Virus record (IMG/VR): IMGVR_UViG_3300034062_007872
Span: 1-51,207 of that record
Strand: one strand, 5' to 3'
Origin: a virus
DNA length: 51,207 nt
In this document: positions 38,831-49,226 of the stretch, in pieces
Layout: each line of letters starts with the position of its first letter
Numbering within the stretch: the first letter of the stretch is position 1
Translations under genes and position numbers: made by a program
Notes under the pieces: generated by a model
The model's input: the letters and a program-made list of their open reading frames with translations, nothing else
Told to the model about the DNA's origin: nothing
Database searches by the model: none

Positions 38831-38833
38831 ATA
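38827..38833 (+). promoter_or_regulatory. CTAAATA late-type motif before gp8
   Basis: CTAAATAGCTAA, identical to 24776, begins 25 bases before the gp8 start codon and overlaps the previous stop. Confidence 0.45.
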
Positions 38834-38851
38834 GCTAATAAAAAATAAAAA

Positions 38852-40432
38852 ATGCCAGCAATTATAACCGACAATTTAAGAATACTTAGGGCAAAGCAAT
38901 TTGTCGCTACGGCTTCTTCTACTAATTATTATAGTTTTATTGGCCTGCCAAATCCAACTGATTATGCTAGTGATTGGAATGTTTCCCCTCCGGCTCCTAG
39001 GGATAGTTTTGAGCAAGAATCGGATTATTGGGACACTATGATTGCCCTTAAGAAAATTTATGCGACTGATGTAAGACAATCGATAAGAAAAATAAAATGG
39101 GAAGGTGGCGTAACTTATGATATGTATCGCCATGATATTGATAGGAACAATACTGCAATACCTTCAGGCGCGACTAGTTTATATTCTTCTAATTATTATG
39201 TTGTAAATAGCAATTATCAGGTTTATATTTGTCTCCATAATGGAACCGATCCTGATAATCCTAGAGGCAAACCATCTCAGTTTGAGCCAACATTTTTTGA
39301 CCTAGAGCCAAGATCTGCCGGAAATGGTGCTGATGGTTATATTTGGAAGTATCTTTTTACATTAAGTGCTACTGATATTATACGTTTTGATAGTACAAAT
39401 TTCGTTCCTACCCCCAGAAATTGGGGTGAAGACGAGCAGTCCTCGATCATAAAAAATAATGCGACCAATAGTGGTCAAATAAAAATTTGTGTTATAAAAA
39501 ACAGGGGAGATTATAGTAACGTTAGTGGAATCAGAAATAGAACCTTTAGGGATATCCCAATTAAAGGGGATGGATCCGGTGGTCTTGTTACTATAACATT
39601 CAATAATAATGCCCAGGTTAGCAATATCTTTGTTACTTCTGGTGGTAGTAATTATACCTATGGAACAGTAGATATTGATTCTAGTACGTTACCTTTCACC
39701 CCAAATAAACCTCAATTTGATGTAATTATTCCTCCTAGTGGTGGTCATGGATATGATATTTACAATGAATTAGGAGCATTTTATGTTTCAGTTTACTCAA
39801 GAATAGAAAATGATTTAGAAAATCCTGACTTTATAACCGGAAATGAAATTGCTAGGATCGGTATTGTTGCTGATCCAGAAAAATTTAATTCTTCAGAATT
39901 GTTAACAGAAGATAAAGTAAGTGCTCTTTCGGCCCTTAAACTTGTAGGAATAACAAATCAAAGTGATTATCAAAATGCCTCGTTTAATGCTGATTCAATT
40001 ATAACCCAAACAGTGGGAGCCGGGGTTACTGCCGTAGGTCGGGTTGTTTCTTATGATAAAAATACTGGTGTCCTAAAGTATTGGCAAGATAAGACTCTCG
40101 TTGGATTTGCAACTACTGGCGGACAGGCACCGGCTACTTATGGACTTAATCTTAATAAGTTCACTGCTTCGCCTTCAACTGGTGGTAATTTGGTTATTTC
40201 CGGGGGTAGTATCAATTTAAATATAGATACTGGGTTTGGTTCTACAGCAGCACCGGGTATAACTACAGTAATAAATAATAGGACATACAAACTAGGTCAA
40301 TCTTTTGTTAATGGTCTATCAAATCCCGAGGTCAAAAAATACTCTGGAAATGTAATTTACGTTGATAATAGACCGGCCATTACTAGATCATCAAACCAAA
40401 AAGAAGACATTAAGGTAATTCTACAGTTCTAA
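38852..40432 (+). CDS. gp8: Baseplate wedge protein gp8
   Basis: 526 residues against 334 in T4. The opening RAKQFVATASSTNYYSFIGLPNPTDY with WDTMIALKKIYATDVRQSIRKIKW, and MYRHDIDRNN, YVVNSNYQVYICLHNG and GYIWKYLFTL, is the gp8 pattern of cyanophage and T4 wedges. The extra length comes from inserted GSNYTYGTVDID- and GGNLVISGGSIN-type strand repeats after residue 200. gp8 dimers bind gp7 in the wedge. Confidence 0.85.
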   Translation: MPAIITDNLRILRAKQFVATASSTNYYSFIGLPNPTDYASDWNVSPPAPRDSFEQESDYWDTMIALKKIYATDVRQSIRKIKWEGGVTYDMYRHDIDRNNTAIPSGATSLYSSNYYVVNSNYQVYICLHNGTDPDNPRGKPSQFEPTFFDLEPRSAGNGADGYIWKYLFTLSATDIIRFDSTNFVPTPRNWGEDEQSSIIKNNATNSGQIKICVIKNRGDYSNVSGIRNRTFRDIPIKGDGSGGLVTITFNNNAQVSNIFVTSGGSNYTYGTVDIDSSTLPFTPNKPQFDVIIPPSGGHGYDIYNELGAFYVSVYSRIENDLENPDFITGNEIARIGIVADPEKFNSSELLTEDKVSALSALKLVGITNQSDYQNASFNADSIITQTVGAGVTAVGRVVSYDKNTGVLKYWQDKTLVGFATTGGQAPATYGLNLNKFTASPSTGGNLVISGGSINLNIDTGFGSTAAPGITTVINNRTYKLGQSFVNGLSNPEVKKYSGNVIYVDNRPAITRSSNQKEDIKVILQF

Positions 40433-40437
40433 TTATT

Positions 40438-43400
40438 ATGCCACAAGAAACTAATCTAAATGTATCACCATATTTTGATGATTTTAATGTAGACAAGAAT
40501 TACTACAAGGTTTTATTTAAGCCAGAATCTCCTGTTCAGGCAAGAGAATTAACTGGTCTTCAATCAATTTTACAAAATCAAATTGAGCAGTTTGGTAATC
40601 ATATTTTTAAAGAAGGTTCTGTAGTTACTGCTAGTCAACCATCTATTGATATTCCATTTCATGCGGTTGAAATTGAACCAGAATTCAATAATATCCCAAT
40701 TTCCGCATATTTTAGTCAAATTCTAGGGAAAAGAATTAGGGGCTCTTTAAGTGGTGTTAGTGCAAAAGTAGTTTATACATTAGATCAAAGTTTATCCGAA
40801 AGGGGAACATATACTCTCTATGTTCAGTACCTTGAAAGTGGTGGTGAAAATCTAGAAAATAAGGTATTTTTTGATGGGGAAACTTTAATTACTGAAAATC
40901 CCATTACTTATGCCAACTTTACCATACAAAGTGGTCAGTCTATTGTCAATACTATAGCCGAAAGTGCAACTTCCGATGGGTCTTCTTTTAAAATTTCAGA
41001 AGGCATTTATTTTATAAGAGGGTTTTTTGTACGGGCATCAGAGCAAAGAATTCTTTTAGACCAATACGGAGTTCTGCCAAGTTATAAAATTGGATTTAAC
41101 GTAATTGAAAGGATTATCGATTCTTTCCAAGATGAAACCCTTTTTGATAATTCTCAAGGATTTTCTAATTATGCGGCTCCTGGTGCAGATAGATTCCAAA
41201 TAGAGCTTGAGTTAACAAAATATAATTTAGACGAGACACCAGATAATTTCGTAGAAATTGCCCAAATTATTAACGGTTCACTTACTGTTTTCAATAAAAA
41301 CCCACAGTATAGCCTAATTAGAGACGAGCTGGCCAGAAGAACCGCCGAAACTAATGGTGATTATTATGTAAAGCCATTCACTCTTTATGTAAGAGATTGT
41401 CTAAATGATAGGACCCTAAATGACGGGATTTATTTTGAAAACCAGACTACTGTAAATGGTAATACTCCTTCTGAGGAGACTATGATTTATGAAGTAGGTC
41501 CAGGTAAGGCCTATGTCAGTGGTTATGATGTTGAAAAAATATCTCCTACTCTTTTAGAAGTACCCAAAACCCGAGAGACTAAAACTAAAGAAAGGCAGGT
41601 TATTTCATATAATGCTGGTCAACTTGTTGGTCTGAATAATGTATCTGGTGCGCCCTATATTGGTCTTGGTACTGATGGTTATGTTAGTCTAATTGACACC
41701 AGAATTGGAATCAATTCAACTGTTTCTGTCGGTACAACTATAGGTCTGGCAAGGGTTTATGATTACATCCCCGAATCTAATTATACTGATAAAACTAGTG
41801 TTTTAAATCTACGGGCATTTGACGTACAGACCTTCACTAAAATAAATCTGACCACCGAGATAACCCAGGCACTCCCGGCTCATGTAAAAGGAAGAAGAAG
41901 TAATTCTACTGGATTTTTATATCAGGCAGTTTCTAATAGCAAAGAACTGGTTCTTTATCAAGTATCTGGTAAGTTTTTAGAAAACGAGCAGGTTATTATT
42001 AATGGTATTGATAATGGTAGACTGATTGAAAGTATAGAAGATTATTCGGTCTCTGACGTCAAGTCAGTATATTCAACTGTTGGAGTATCAACATTTAATG
42101 CTGACCTAATTCTGGATACTAAAAACCTAATTGCCCCAAATGGCACTCAGTTCAGTATATCCGCCCAATCGGCTGGTGTCAGCACCGTTTCGGCTGGTTC
42201 TAGCATTAACTTCTTAAACATTGTCAAATCTGGTGATATTATTGGCTATTCTTTACCAAGTGTAGGGGATATTATTTACAATAAAGTTGAGACCGTTTCA
42301 GTAGGTGGGACATCATTCTCTATTTCCGGGATAACCACCGTTTCTGGTGTTTGTGATGGTGCTCTTCCGACATCTGATGTGACTGTAACAAATGTACTAA
42401 AATTAAGTGGCTCAATATATTCAAGAGATTCTTCGTTACTGACAAAATTAAACAATTCAAATATTTCGTCTATTAGTCTAGATAGCAGCGAAATCAGTCA
42501 AAGACGAGTTTTTAATAATCAAACAATATCATCTAATTCTATATCATTAACCATAACCGAAGAAGACGTATTTTTTGATTCTTTTGATGAAGATCGGTAC
42601 TTAATTAGTTACTCTAATGGTACTATTGAGCCATTAAGGTCCGATAAGTTCTCATTTGCAGATTCATCAGGTAAACAAATTGTTTTTAATGGTCTTAGCC
42701 AACCTGATGGGACTACTGCAACCGTAATAACCACAGTAAAAAATATAAGGCCAAATTCAAAAAATAAAATCCTAAACAAGGCCAATACCCTTGTTATTTC
42801 TGGTTCAAAATATGCGGCTTCTGGTGTTGGGACAACCACCCTAAATGATGGTCTAACATTTAATTCATTTTATGGAACACGAGTTCAAGATGATGAGATC
42901 AGCCTGAACGTTCCAGATGTTATTCAGGTCCTGGCCGTTTATGAATCAGATAGCATCTTAGATCCGAAACTACCCACATTACAGTTAACCTCATTCAGTG
43001 GCCCATCAAACAGCACCCTAGATCTATTTGTTGGTGAGGGAATTGTAGGGAAATCCTCAGGTGCGGTTGCACTGATAGTAGAAAAAGTAAGTGCCAGCGA
43101 AATTTCTTATGTTTATTTAAATTCATTTACATTTTCAGAAGATGAGGTCGTTGAAACCAGGGATTCTAAAATTCAGGCCAGTATTTTAGTTAAGACCCTG
43201 GGAGATAAAAATATCACCCAAAACTTCCTATTTGATGATGGTCAAAGAGAAAGTATTCTAGATTACTCTAGGATTATACGGAAGCAAAGTGTCAGGGAAC
43301 CTAAAAATAAGTTAAAAATTGTATTCCAAAATTATACAATTGATTCAAATGACACTGGAGAATTTGTAACTGTTAATAGTTATAAAACAGAAAATTTCAA

Positions 43401-46400
43401 ACACAACGTCCCATATTTCAATCGAGAAAGAGTCTCTGATTTTATTGACATTAGACCAAGAGTTGCTCCTTACACCACAGGCTCAAGATCTCCATTTGAA
43501 TTTATAACACGAAATTTCTCTGGAGACGGCCAATATTCAAATTATGTTCTGGCCCCAGATGAAAATTTAGTTCTGACCTATTCATATTATGTTCCACGTA
43601 TTGACGTTGTTTTCTTGAATCCAGATGGAACATTTGAGGTTGTTCAAGGAACTCCTGATGACAGGCCAAAGTTACCAGAATTTAAATCAAATGCTTTTGA
43701 TATTGCAGTAGTAAACATTCCTCCATATGTTTATGATGTAAAAAATATCATCGTTAGTATGTCTGAGCACAAGAGATATACTATGGACGATATCTCTTTA
43801 CTTGAAGATAGAATTAGCCGGGTTGAAGAATTTACTGTTCTATCTGCTCTTGAAAGTAAAACAGAGAATTTTACCATTAAAGATGCTGAAACTGGGTTAG
43901 ATCGATTTAAGTGTGGATTCTTTGTTGATGATTTCAAGAGTCATGCGTACCATGATTTACAAAATCCTGGTTTCAAGGCCGCTATTGATAAACAAAGAAA
44001 GATGCTACGGCCTCTTCATTATACAACTTCTGTAGACTTGCAATTGGGCTCAAATGCCATTGCAAATTTCACTGATAATTTTGATCCTAATGCCGATCAA
44101 AATTACGTTGAAGATCTTGGATCTCCTGGTATTAGAAAAACTGGCGATCTTATTACTCTTGATTATAATGAAGTTGAGTATACCAAGCAAACACTAGCAA
44201 CAAAATCAATTAGCGTTACTGAATTTCTAGTAAGGTATTGGACTGGTTTTTTGACGTTAAATCCTTCTATTGATACTTGGGTTGCGGAAAGTAAAGATAG
44301 AACCACGACCAGTTTTAATGAAGTTAGAACGGTTAAAAAAAGTCTTCCCGATAAAAATATAACTGTAGTTAATGATGAAGTAGAAAATGTTGTAGTCAAT
44401 AGAAGACAACCAAATTCTCAAACAGGTCTTGATCCATTTGATTGGTTAGATAATGCAAGAAGAAGAATCTCTAGAGGTGGTGAACTAGGCACGGTCGGTA
44501 GAAAGGATAGAAAGGCCCTAATTATTGGAAAGAATAGTCGAAATCAAGCGAGAACTTTAGAAATTGTTAATGGCAATACCATTAGAATAGATGGTTTACA
44601 TTGGAAAGAAACTGATCTTCAACTTCTTTCAAAATACGTTCCGGTTGACGTGGCCGAACGATTTATTACTAGAATGAATGAGGATGGGGTAAGTCGTGGT
44701 GGATTTTTAGAATTTACTCCTACTGATTCAGAAAATACTAAAAATGTAACCACTACTACCAGATCAGAAACAAGCGTAAAAACATTTGTAACTCCAGAAA
44801 AAATAGTAGAAAAAGAAACTGTTTCAAGTTCAGTTTCTAATTTTACAAAACCGGTTATGTATTTACGTAGCCGAAATATTGAATTTGATGCAAGAGGTTT
44901 AAAACCAAGAACAGTATTTTATCCATTTTTCCAAGGAGTTAAAGTAGATTCTTATGTGACTCCTAAATTACTTGAAATCGAAATGATTTCGGGTGTTTTC
45001 CAAGTGGGTGAAACTGTTAGCACTGATCCTACTTTTACAGAAAATAAAATAAACTTCAGACTTTGTACTCCAGATCACAAGACAGGTCCAGCTAGAAATC
45101 CAAAAGAAGTTTTTAGCCTTAATCCTTACAATCAAAAGCCATTTGATAATAGATATACCCGTAATTCAAGTGTTTTAAATGTAGATACGGCTAGTTTACA
45201 ACTTCAATCTGAAAGCCGTTTTTATGGGCAAGTTTCTCGTAATATGATTCTAGTTGGTAAAACATCTGGGGCGAAGGCAAGAGTAACAAGAGTGAGATTA
45301 ATTTCTGATAATAGTGGTACTTTAATTGGCTCTTTCTTTATCCCCAAGCCTAATGTTAGGGGTAATCCTAAATGGATTAATGGAGAAAATACATTTACTC
45401 TTATTGATACTGAATCACTAGATCAATTAAAACTAGTCGAGTTTATTCCAAATTCTAGGATTAATGAAAGTAGCGCAGAAGCAGTATTTACTGGATCAGG
45501 TTCTAGGGACATCACTGAGACCAATATTTTAACAACTAGAAATATAGTTGTTAAACCCTCAAGGAATATAACTAGAACTACAATCAATAATATAACCACA
45601 AATACTACTACAATTTCTCAGGACGTTACCCCAGGAACAGTTAAGATTTCCCAGCCTTATGATCCTCTGGCCCAGTCTTTTTATGTACAGGAAGATACTG
45701 GTATATACATAACTTCTGTTGATGTATTCTTTGAGACAAAAGATAGTGATAATATTCCCATTACTATGCAGATCCGTCCAGTTGTTGGTGGGGTTCCTAG
45801 TAATGTGGTTATACCATTTTCTGAAGTTACCCTTACCCCAGATCAAGTAAATGTCTCAACTAATGGTCGAATAGCAACTAGGTTCACATTCCCATCACCT
45901 GTCTACCTACAAGGCCCAACTCAACAAACTGTAAGACACGCCCCAATTGCAAGTGAAACTCTTGCTGAATATGCAATAGTTATACTTTCAAATAGTCCTA
46001 ATTATAGAGTATTTGTTACTGAACTTGGCCAAGAAGATTTACAGAACGGGGTTAAAGTTTCCAATCAAAATCAGACCACCCTGGGTAGCCTATTTAAATC
46101 CCAAAATGGAACTGTTTGGACACCTTCACAATTAGAAGATCTTAAGTACACTATTAACAGAGCCGAATTTGTTAACGAAGGAATAGTAAGATTCTTCAAT
46201 CCAGATTTAAACTTTGGTAATGATAAAATTACAGTAACAGGCCCAAATCAATTTGAGTTCTTATCAAAGAGAGTTTCTGTTGGTCTTGGTTCAACCGGGT
46301 TCTCTTCTGATATTGTTCCTGGTGTTACGATAAAACAGGGATCTGCTTCTGGTACTCTAATTGGCATAGGTGGAAGCATTACGACAGGTGCTGGAGCCGG

Positions 46401-48180
46401 TACAACTATATCAAAAGCCGGTATTGCTTATACTAATGGAACTTATTCTGGAGTAGAACTGATCACAGAAACTGGTTTTGGTCTAGGGGCAATTGCCACA
46501 ATTGAAGTTACAAATAACATCATAAACTCTGTTAATATCACAAACGGTGGTAATAATTATACTGTTGGCGATTCTTTGATTGTTCCCCCATTAGGAGAAG
46601 GTGTTGGATTTGGTGGCAAGTTAACAGTAACTAGCATAGGTTCATCAAATACGTTTATTCTAGACGAGGTTCAAGGTGAATTTACTGTGGGTATAACCAC
46701 TTTGACCTATCTAAACTCATCAAATGTCGAAACTTCCGCTGGAAGTGGAGTTGTTGTTACATCAATAACCGAGGATCAATACAACGATGGTCTTCACTTT
46801 AAGGTCTATCAACAAAATCATGGTATGCATTCGTTTGAAAATCTAGTTGAAATAAGTGAATTCCGCCCATCAAATAGCGAGGCAAATACAAAGTTATCGG
46901 CTGCGCTAGATGCCACTGAAAATTCCAGCATATCTCTAGTATCCACAAGTGGTTTTGATACTTTTGAAGGATTGACCGTAACTCCTCTAAATCCAGGTTA
47001 TGTAATAATCGGTGATGAAATTATTGAATACACTGCAATTTCTGGTAATACCTTGACTGGAATAACCCGTGGAATCGATTCCACAGACAGTATTTCCTAT
47101 GCCAATAATACTTATGTTTATAAGTACGAATATAATGGAATTTCCTTAAGAAGAATAAACAAGGTCCATAACTTTGCCGAAGTGGATCCAAATAATACTG
47201 GAAAATTTAAAATAGATCTAAACAGCTATTTTATTAAAATTGATACTTCTGATACTGACTTCTTAAACAATTCAATTGGAGTGGATAGAGAAGACAATCT
47301 TTATTTTAGAAGAAATATTCAAGGTGGACCTTCTGGTACTGTTATTACAAATAATATCCAGTATGAGTCAATTTCTCCAGACATTGCCCATCTAATTCCG
47401 GCAAAAACTGATATTACAACCAGGATAAGAACATTTACTGGAACTAGTGTTGGGGGTAATGAAAAATCATTCGTTGATCGCGGGTTCCAAAACATCTCAC
47501 TAGATGATCAAACTTATTTTGACGAGCCCAAATTAATTTGCTCTACTGTCAATGCCGAGAGATTTATCACCGAGGCTCCGGGTAATAGGTCACTTACATT
47601 TGAAATGCTCTTTAAAACAAGGGATTCTAGGGTTTCACCGGTTGTTGACATGATTAACGCCGCAGTTACGGTATCATCAAACTTAATCAACAATCCAAAT
47701 GGTATTGGAGAAAATGCAGATTATGCGTCAGACTTTAATGTAAGAAGTGTAATTAATGATGATCATTCTACCATTTATATTTCAAAACCAGTAGGCCTAA
47801 AAATCCCGGCAAACTCTATTAAAGTTATTCTTAGTGCAAGTAGAAATGATCTAAACGACGTTCGTGTTCTTTATCAGATCTTTAGAGAAGACGAGCAAAA
47901 TGTTATTCCATCATTTAATCTATTCCCTGGTTATTCTAATTATCAGACTGATGGATTTGGAATTAAGAGGGTAGTTGATGTTTCTCTAAGTGATGGATCC
48001 GCAGATTCTAGGGTTCAAGAAACATCTGATAGGTCCTTTAAGGATTATGAATACTCGGTGGACGATCTACCTGATTTTACGGCCTTTGCAATCAAAATTG
48101 TGATGGCAAGTAGCAATCAGGCAACTCCTCCGCTGATCAGAGACCTAAGGGCAATTGCAACCGCGAAACCAAAATTATGA
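40438..48180 (+). CDS. Giant virion protein with DUF4815 domain
   Basis: 2580 residues. The N-terminus (NLNVSPYFDDFNVDKNYYKVLFKPESPVQARELTGLQSILQNQIEQFGNHIFKEGSVV by position 5-62) is the DUF4815 domain of cyanophage structural proteins. Middle: a long region of strands with repeated VGVSTFNADLIL- and GTTTLNDGL-like modules and a charged coiled-coil segment (SLLEDRISRVEEFTVLSALE). The end has DDLPDFTAFAIKIVMASSNQATPPLIRDLRAIA, a beta-sandwich-like finish. It occupies the place of T4 genes 9-12 and wac, so it may serve as short fibre and connector. Adjacent to gp13 genes. Confidence 0.7.
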   Translation: MPQETNLNVSPYFDDFNVDKNYYKVLFKPESPVQARELTGLQSILQNQIEQFGNHIFKEGSVVTASQPSIDIPFHAVEIEPEFNNIPISAYFSQILGKRIRGSLSGVSAKVVYTLDQSLSERGTYTLYVQYLESGGENLENKVFFDGETLITENPITYANFTIQSGQSIVNTIAESATSDGSSFKISEGIYFIRGFFVRASEQRILLDQYGVLPSYKIGFNVIERIIDSFQDETLFDNSQGFSNYAAPGADRFQIELELTKYNLDETPDNFVEIAQIINGSLTVFNKNPQYSLIRDELARRTAETNGDYYVKPFTLYVRDCLNDRTLNDGIYFENQTTVNGNTPSEETMIYEVGPGKAYVSGYDVEKISPTLLEVPKTRETKTKERQVISYNAGQLVGLNNVSGAPYIGLGTDGYVSLIDTRIGINSTVSVGTTIGLARVYDYIPESNYTDKTSVLNLRAFDVQTFTKINLTTEITQALPAHVKGRRSNSTGFLYQAVSNSKELVLYQVSGKFLENEQVIINGIDNGRLIESIEDYSVSDVKSVYSTVGVSTFNADLILDTKNLIAPNGTQFSISAQSAGVSTVSAGSSINFLNIVKSGDIIGYSLPSVGDIIYNKVETVSVGGTSFSISGITTVSGVCDGALPTSDVTVTNVLKLSGSIYSRDSSLLTKLNNSNISSISLDSSEISQRRVFNNQTISSNSISLTITEEDVFFDSFDEDRYLISYSNGTIEPLRSDKFSFADSSGKQIVFNGLSQPDGTTATVITTVKNIRPNSKNKILNKANTLVISGSKYAASGVGTTTLNDGLTFNSFYGTRVQDDEISLNVPDVIQVLAVYESDSILDPKLPTLQLTSFSGPSNSTLDLFVGEGIVGKSSGAVALIVEKVSASEISYVYLNSFTFSEDEVVETRDSKIQASILVKTLGDKNITQNFLFDDGQRESILDYSRIIRKQSVREPKNKLKIVFQNYTIDSNDTGEFVTVNSYKTENFKHNVPYFNRERVSDFIDIRPRVAPYTTGSRSPFEFITRNFSGDGQYSNYVLAPDENLVLTYSYYVPRIDVVFLNPDGTFEVVQGTPDDRPKLPEFKSNAFDIAVVNIPPYVYDVKNIIVSMSEHKRYTMDDISLLEDRISRVEEFTVLSALESKTENFTIKDAETGLDRFKCGFFVDDFKSHAYHDLQNPGFKAAIDKQRKMLRPLHYTTSVDLQLGSNAIANFTDNFDPNADQNYVEDLGSPGIRKTGDLITLDYNEVEYTKQTLATKSISVTEFLVRYWTGFLTLNPSIDTWVAESKDRTTTSFNEVRTVKKSLPDKNITVVNDEVENVVVNRRQPNSQTGLDPFDWLDNARRRISRGGELGTVGRKDRKALIIGKNSRNQARTLEIVNGNTIRIDGLHWKETDLQLLSKYVPVDVAERFITRMNEDGVSRGGFLEFTPTDSENTKNVTTTTRSETSVKTFVTPEKIVEKETVSSSVSNFTKPVMYLRSRNIEFDARGLKPRTVFYPFFQGVKVDSYVTPKLLEIEMISGVFQVGETVSTDPTFTENKINFRLCTPDHKTGPARNPKEVFSLNPYNQKPFDNRYTRNSSVLNVDTASLQLQSESRFYGQVSRNMILVGKTSGAKARVTRVRLISDNSGTLIGSFFIPKPNVRGNPKWINGENTFTLIDTESLDQLKLVEFIPNSRINESSAEAVFTGSGSRDITETNILTTRNIVVKPSRNITRTTINNITTNTTTISQDVTPGTVKISQPYDPLAQSFYVQEDTGIYITSVDVFFETKDSDNIPITMQIRPVVGGVPSNVVIPFSEVTLTPDQVNVSTNGRIATRFTFPSPVYLQGPTQQTVRHAPIASETLAEYAIVILSNSPNYRVFVTELGQEDLQNGVKVSNQNQTTLGSLFKSQNGTVWTPSQLEDLKYTINRAEFVNEGIVRFFNPDLNFGNDKITVTGPNQFEFLSKRVSVGLGSTGFSSDIVPGVTIKQGSASGTLIGIGGSITTGAGAGTTISKAGIAYTNGTYSGVELITETGFGLGAIATIEVTNNIINSVNITNGGNNYTVGDSLIVPPLGEGVGFGGKLTVTSIGSSNTFILDEVQGEFTVGITTLTYLNSSNVETSAGSGVVVTSITEDQYNDGLHFKVYQQNHGMHSFENLVEISEFRPSNSEANTKLSAALDATENSSISLVSTSGFDTFEGLTVTPLNPGYVIIGDEIIEYTAISGNTLTGITRGIDSTDSISYANNTYVYKYEYNGISLRRINKVHNFAEVDPNNTGKFKIDLNSYFIKIDTSDTDFLNNSIGVDREDNLYFRRNIQGGPSGTVITNNIQYESISPDIAHLIPAKTDITTRIRTFTGTSVGGNEKSFVDRGFQNISLDDQTYFDEPKLICSTVNAERFITEAPGNRSLTFEMLFKTRDSRVSPVVDMINAAVTVSSNLINNPNGIGENADYASDFNVRSVINDDHSTIYISKPVGLKIPANSIKVILSASRNDLNDVRVLYQIFREDEQNVIPSFNLFPGYSNYQTDGFGIKRVVDVSLSDGSADSRVQETSDRSFKDYEYSVDDLPDFTAFAIKIVMASSNQATPPLIRDLRAIATAKPKL

Positions 48181-48398
48181 GCTACCTAAAAGTAAAAGAC
48201 AAGGATCATCTCTTAAGAGATGTTAATTCAAATGGTATTGTTAATACTGATGAAAATGAATATAAAAATTATGTAAATAATTACATCAGACAAATTAGTT
48301 CAAAAGCAAAATTAGAAGAGCTTCAAAAAGAAGTTGATGAAGTGAAATCTGATGTTAAAGAAATAAAGGACCTTATTTTAAAATTGTTAAATAGTTAA
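48177..48398 (+). CDS. Small coiled-coil virion-region protein
   Basis: 73 residues: MSYLKVKDKDHLLRDVNSNGIVNTDENEY and a heptad-rich helix (SKAKLEELQKEVDEVKSDVK). It overlaps the giant gene by ATGA and precedes gp13. Small proteins beginning with YLKVKDxxxLxRDxxSxAIVNxD occur at this place in many T4-like phages; the coiled coil may connect fibre or neck parts. Role not established. Confidence 0.75.
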   Translation: MSYLKVKDKDHLLRDVNSNGIVNTDENEYKNYVNNYIRQISSKAKLEELQKEVDEVKSDVKEIKDLILKLLNS

Positions 48399-48404
48399 AA
48401 AACA

Positions 48405-49223
48405 ATGGCAAAACCATCTTCAAGGCAAGAACTAGTCGATTACTGCAAAAGAAAACTGGGCGCACCAGTATTAGAAATCAACGTGGCCGATGAACAAATA
48501 GATGATCTTGTTGACGATGCTATTCAATTTTTCCAAGAAAGGCATTTTGATGGTGTTGCCCAGACCTTTCTAAAATATGAAATAACTCAAGAAGATATTG
48601 ATAGGGCTAGAGGTAGAACTGGGGAGGGAATTTCTTCAAAAGTCGGTATTGCAAAAACATACACTTACAGAGAAAATTCTAATTATATCGAGATTCCAGA
48701 TCATGTAATTGGGATTAATAAAATTTTCAAACTATTTGGTGGTAATAGTCTTGGTTATGGTATGTTCAATTTTAAGTATCAACTGCTATTGAATGATCTT
48801 TATTATTGGGGATCCACTGATATTTTAACCTATTTTATGGTAAAAAGATACCTTGAGGATCTTGACTGGATTCTGAGCCCAGATATTATGGTCAGATTCA
48901 ATAAAAGAGACACTAAACTCTATATTGATATTGACTGGGCAACTGTCTCTCCTGGAAATATTCTTCTTATTGATTGTTATAGGGTTCTTGATCCTACTGA
49001 TTCCACAAAAGTCTGGAACGATAGTTTTCTTAAACAGTATCTGACGGCCCTTATCAAAAGGCAATGGGGCCAGAATCTTATTAAGTTTAGAGGAGTAAAA
49101 CTTCCAGGTGGTGTTGAGTTAAATGGTCGAGAAATGTATGATGATGCCCAAAAAGAAATTGATATGCTTATGGAGCGTATGAGTTCCACGTATGAGGAAC
49201 CACCATTCGATTTGGTTGGATAA
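48405..49223 (+). CDS. gp13: Neck protein gp13
   Basis: 272 residues against 309 in T4. Opening SSRQELVDYCKRKLGAPVLEINVADEQIDDLVDDAIQFFQERHFDG is the gp13 hallmark; later LNDLYYWGSTDILTYFMVKRYLEDLDWIL and the end QYLTALIKRQWGQNLIKFRGVKLPGGVELNG are also typical. gp13 and gp14 close the filled head and join it to the tail. Followed by gp14 after 3 bases. Confidence 0.9.
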   Translation: MAKPSSRQELVDYCKRKLGAPVLEINVADEQIDDLVDDAIQFFQERHFDGVAQTFLKYEITQEDIDRARGRTGEGISSKVGIAKTYTYRENSNYIEIPDHVIGINKIFKLFGGNSLGYGMFNFKYQLLLNDLYYWGSTDILTYFMVKRYLEDLDWILSPDIMVRFNKRDTKLYIDIDWATVSPGNILLIDCYRVLDPTDSTKVWNDSFLKQYLTALIKRQWGQNLIKFRGVKLPGGVELNGREMYDDAQKEIDMLMERMSSTYEEPPFDLVG

Positions 49224-49226
49224 TTT

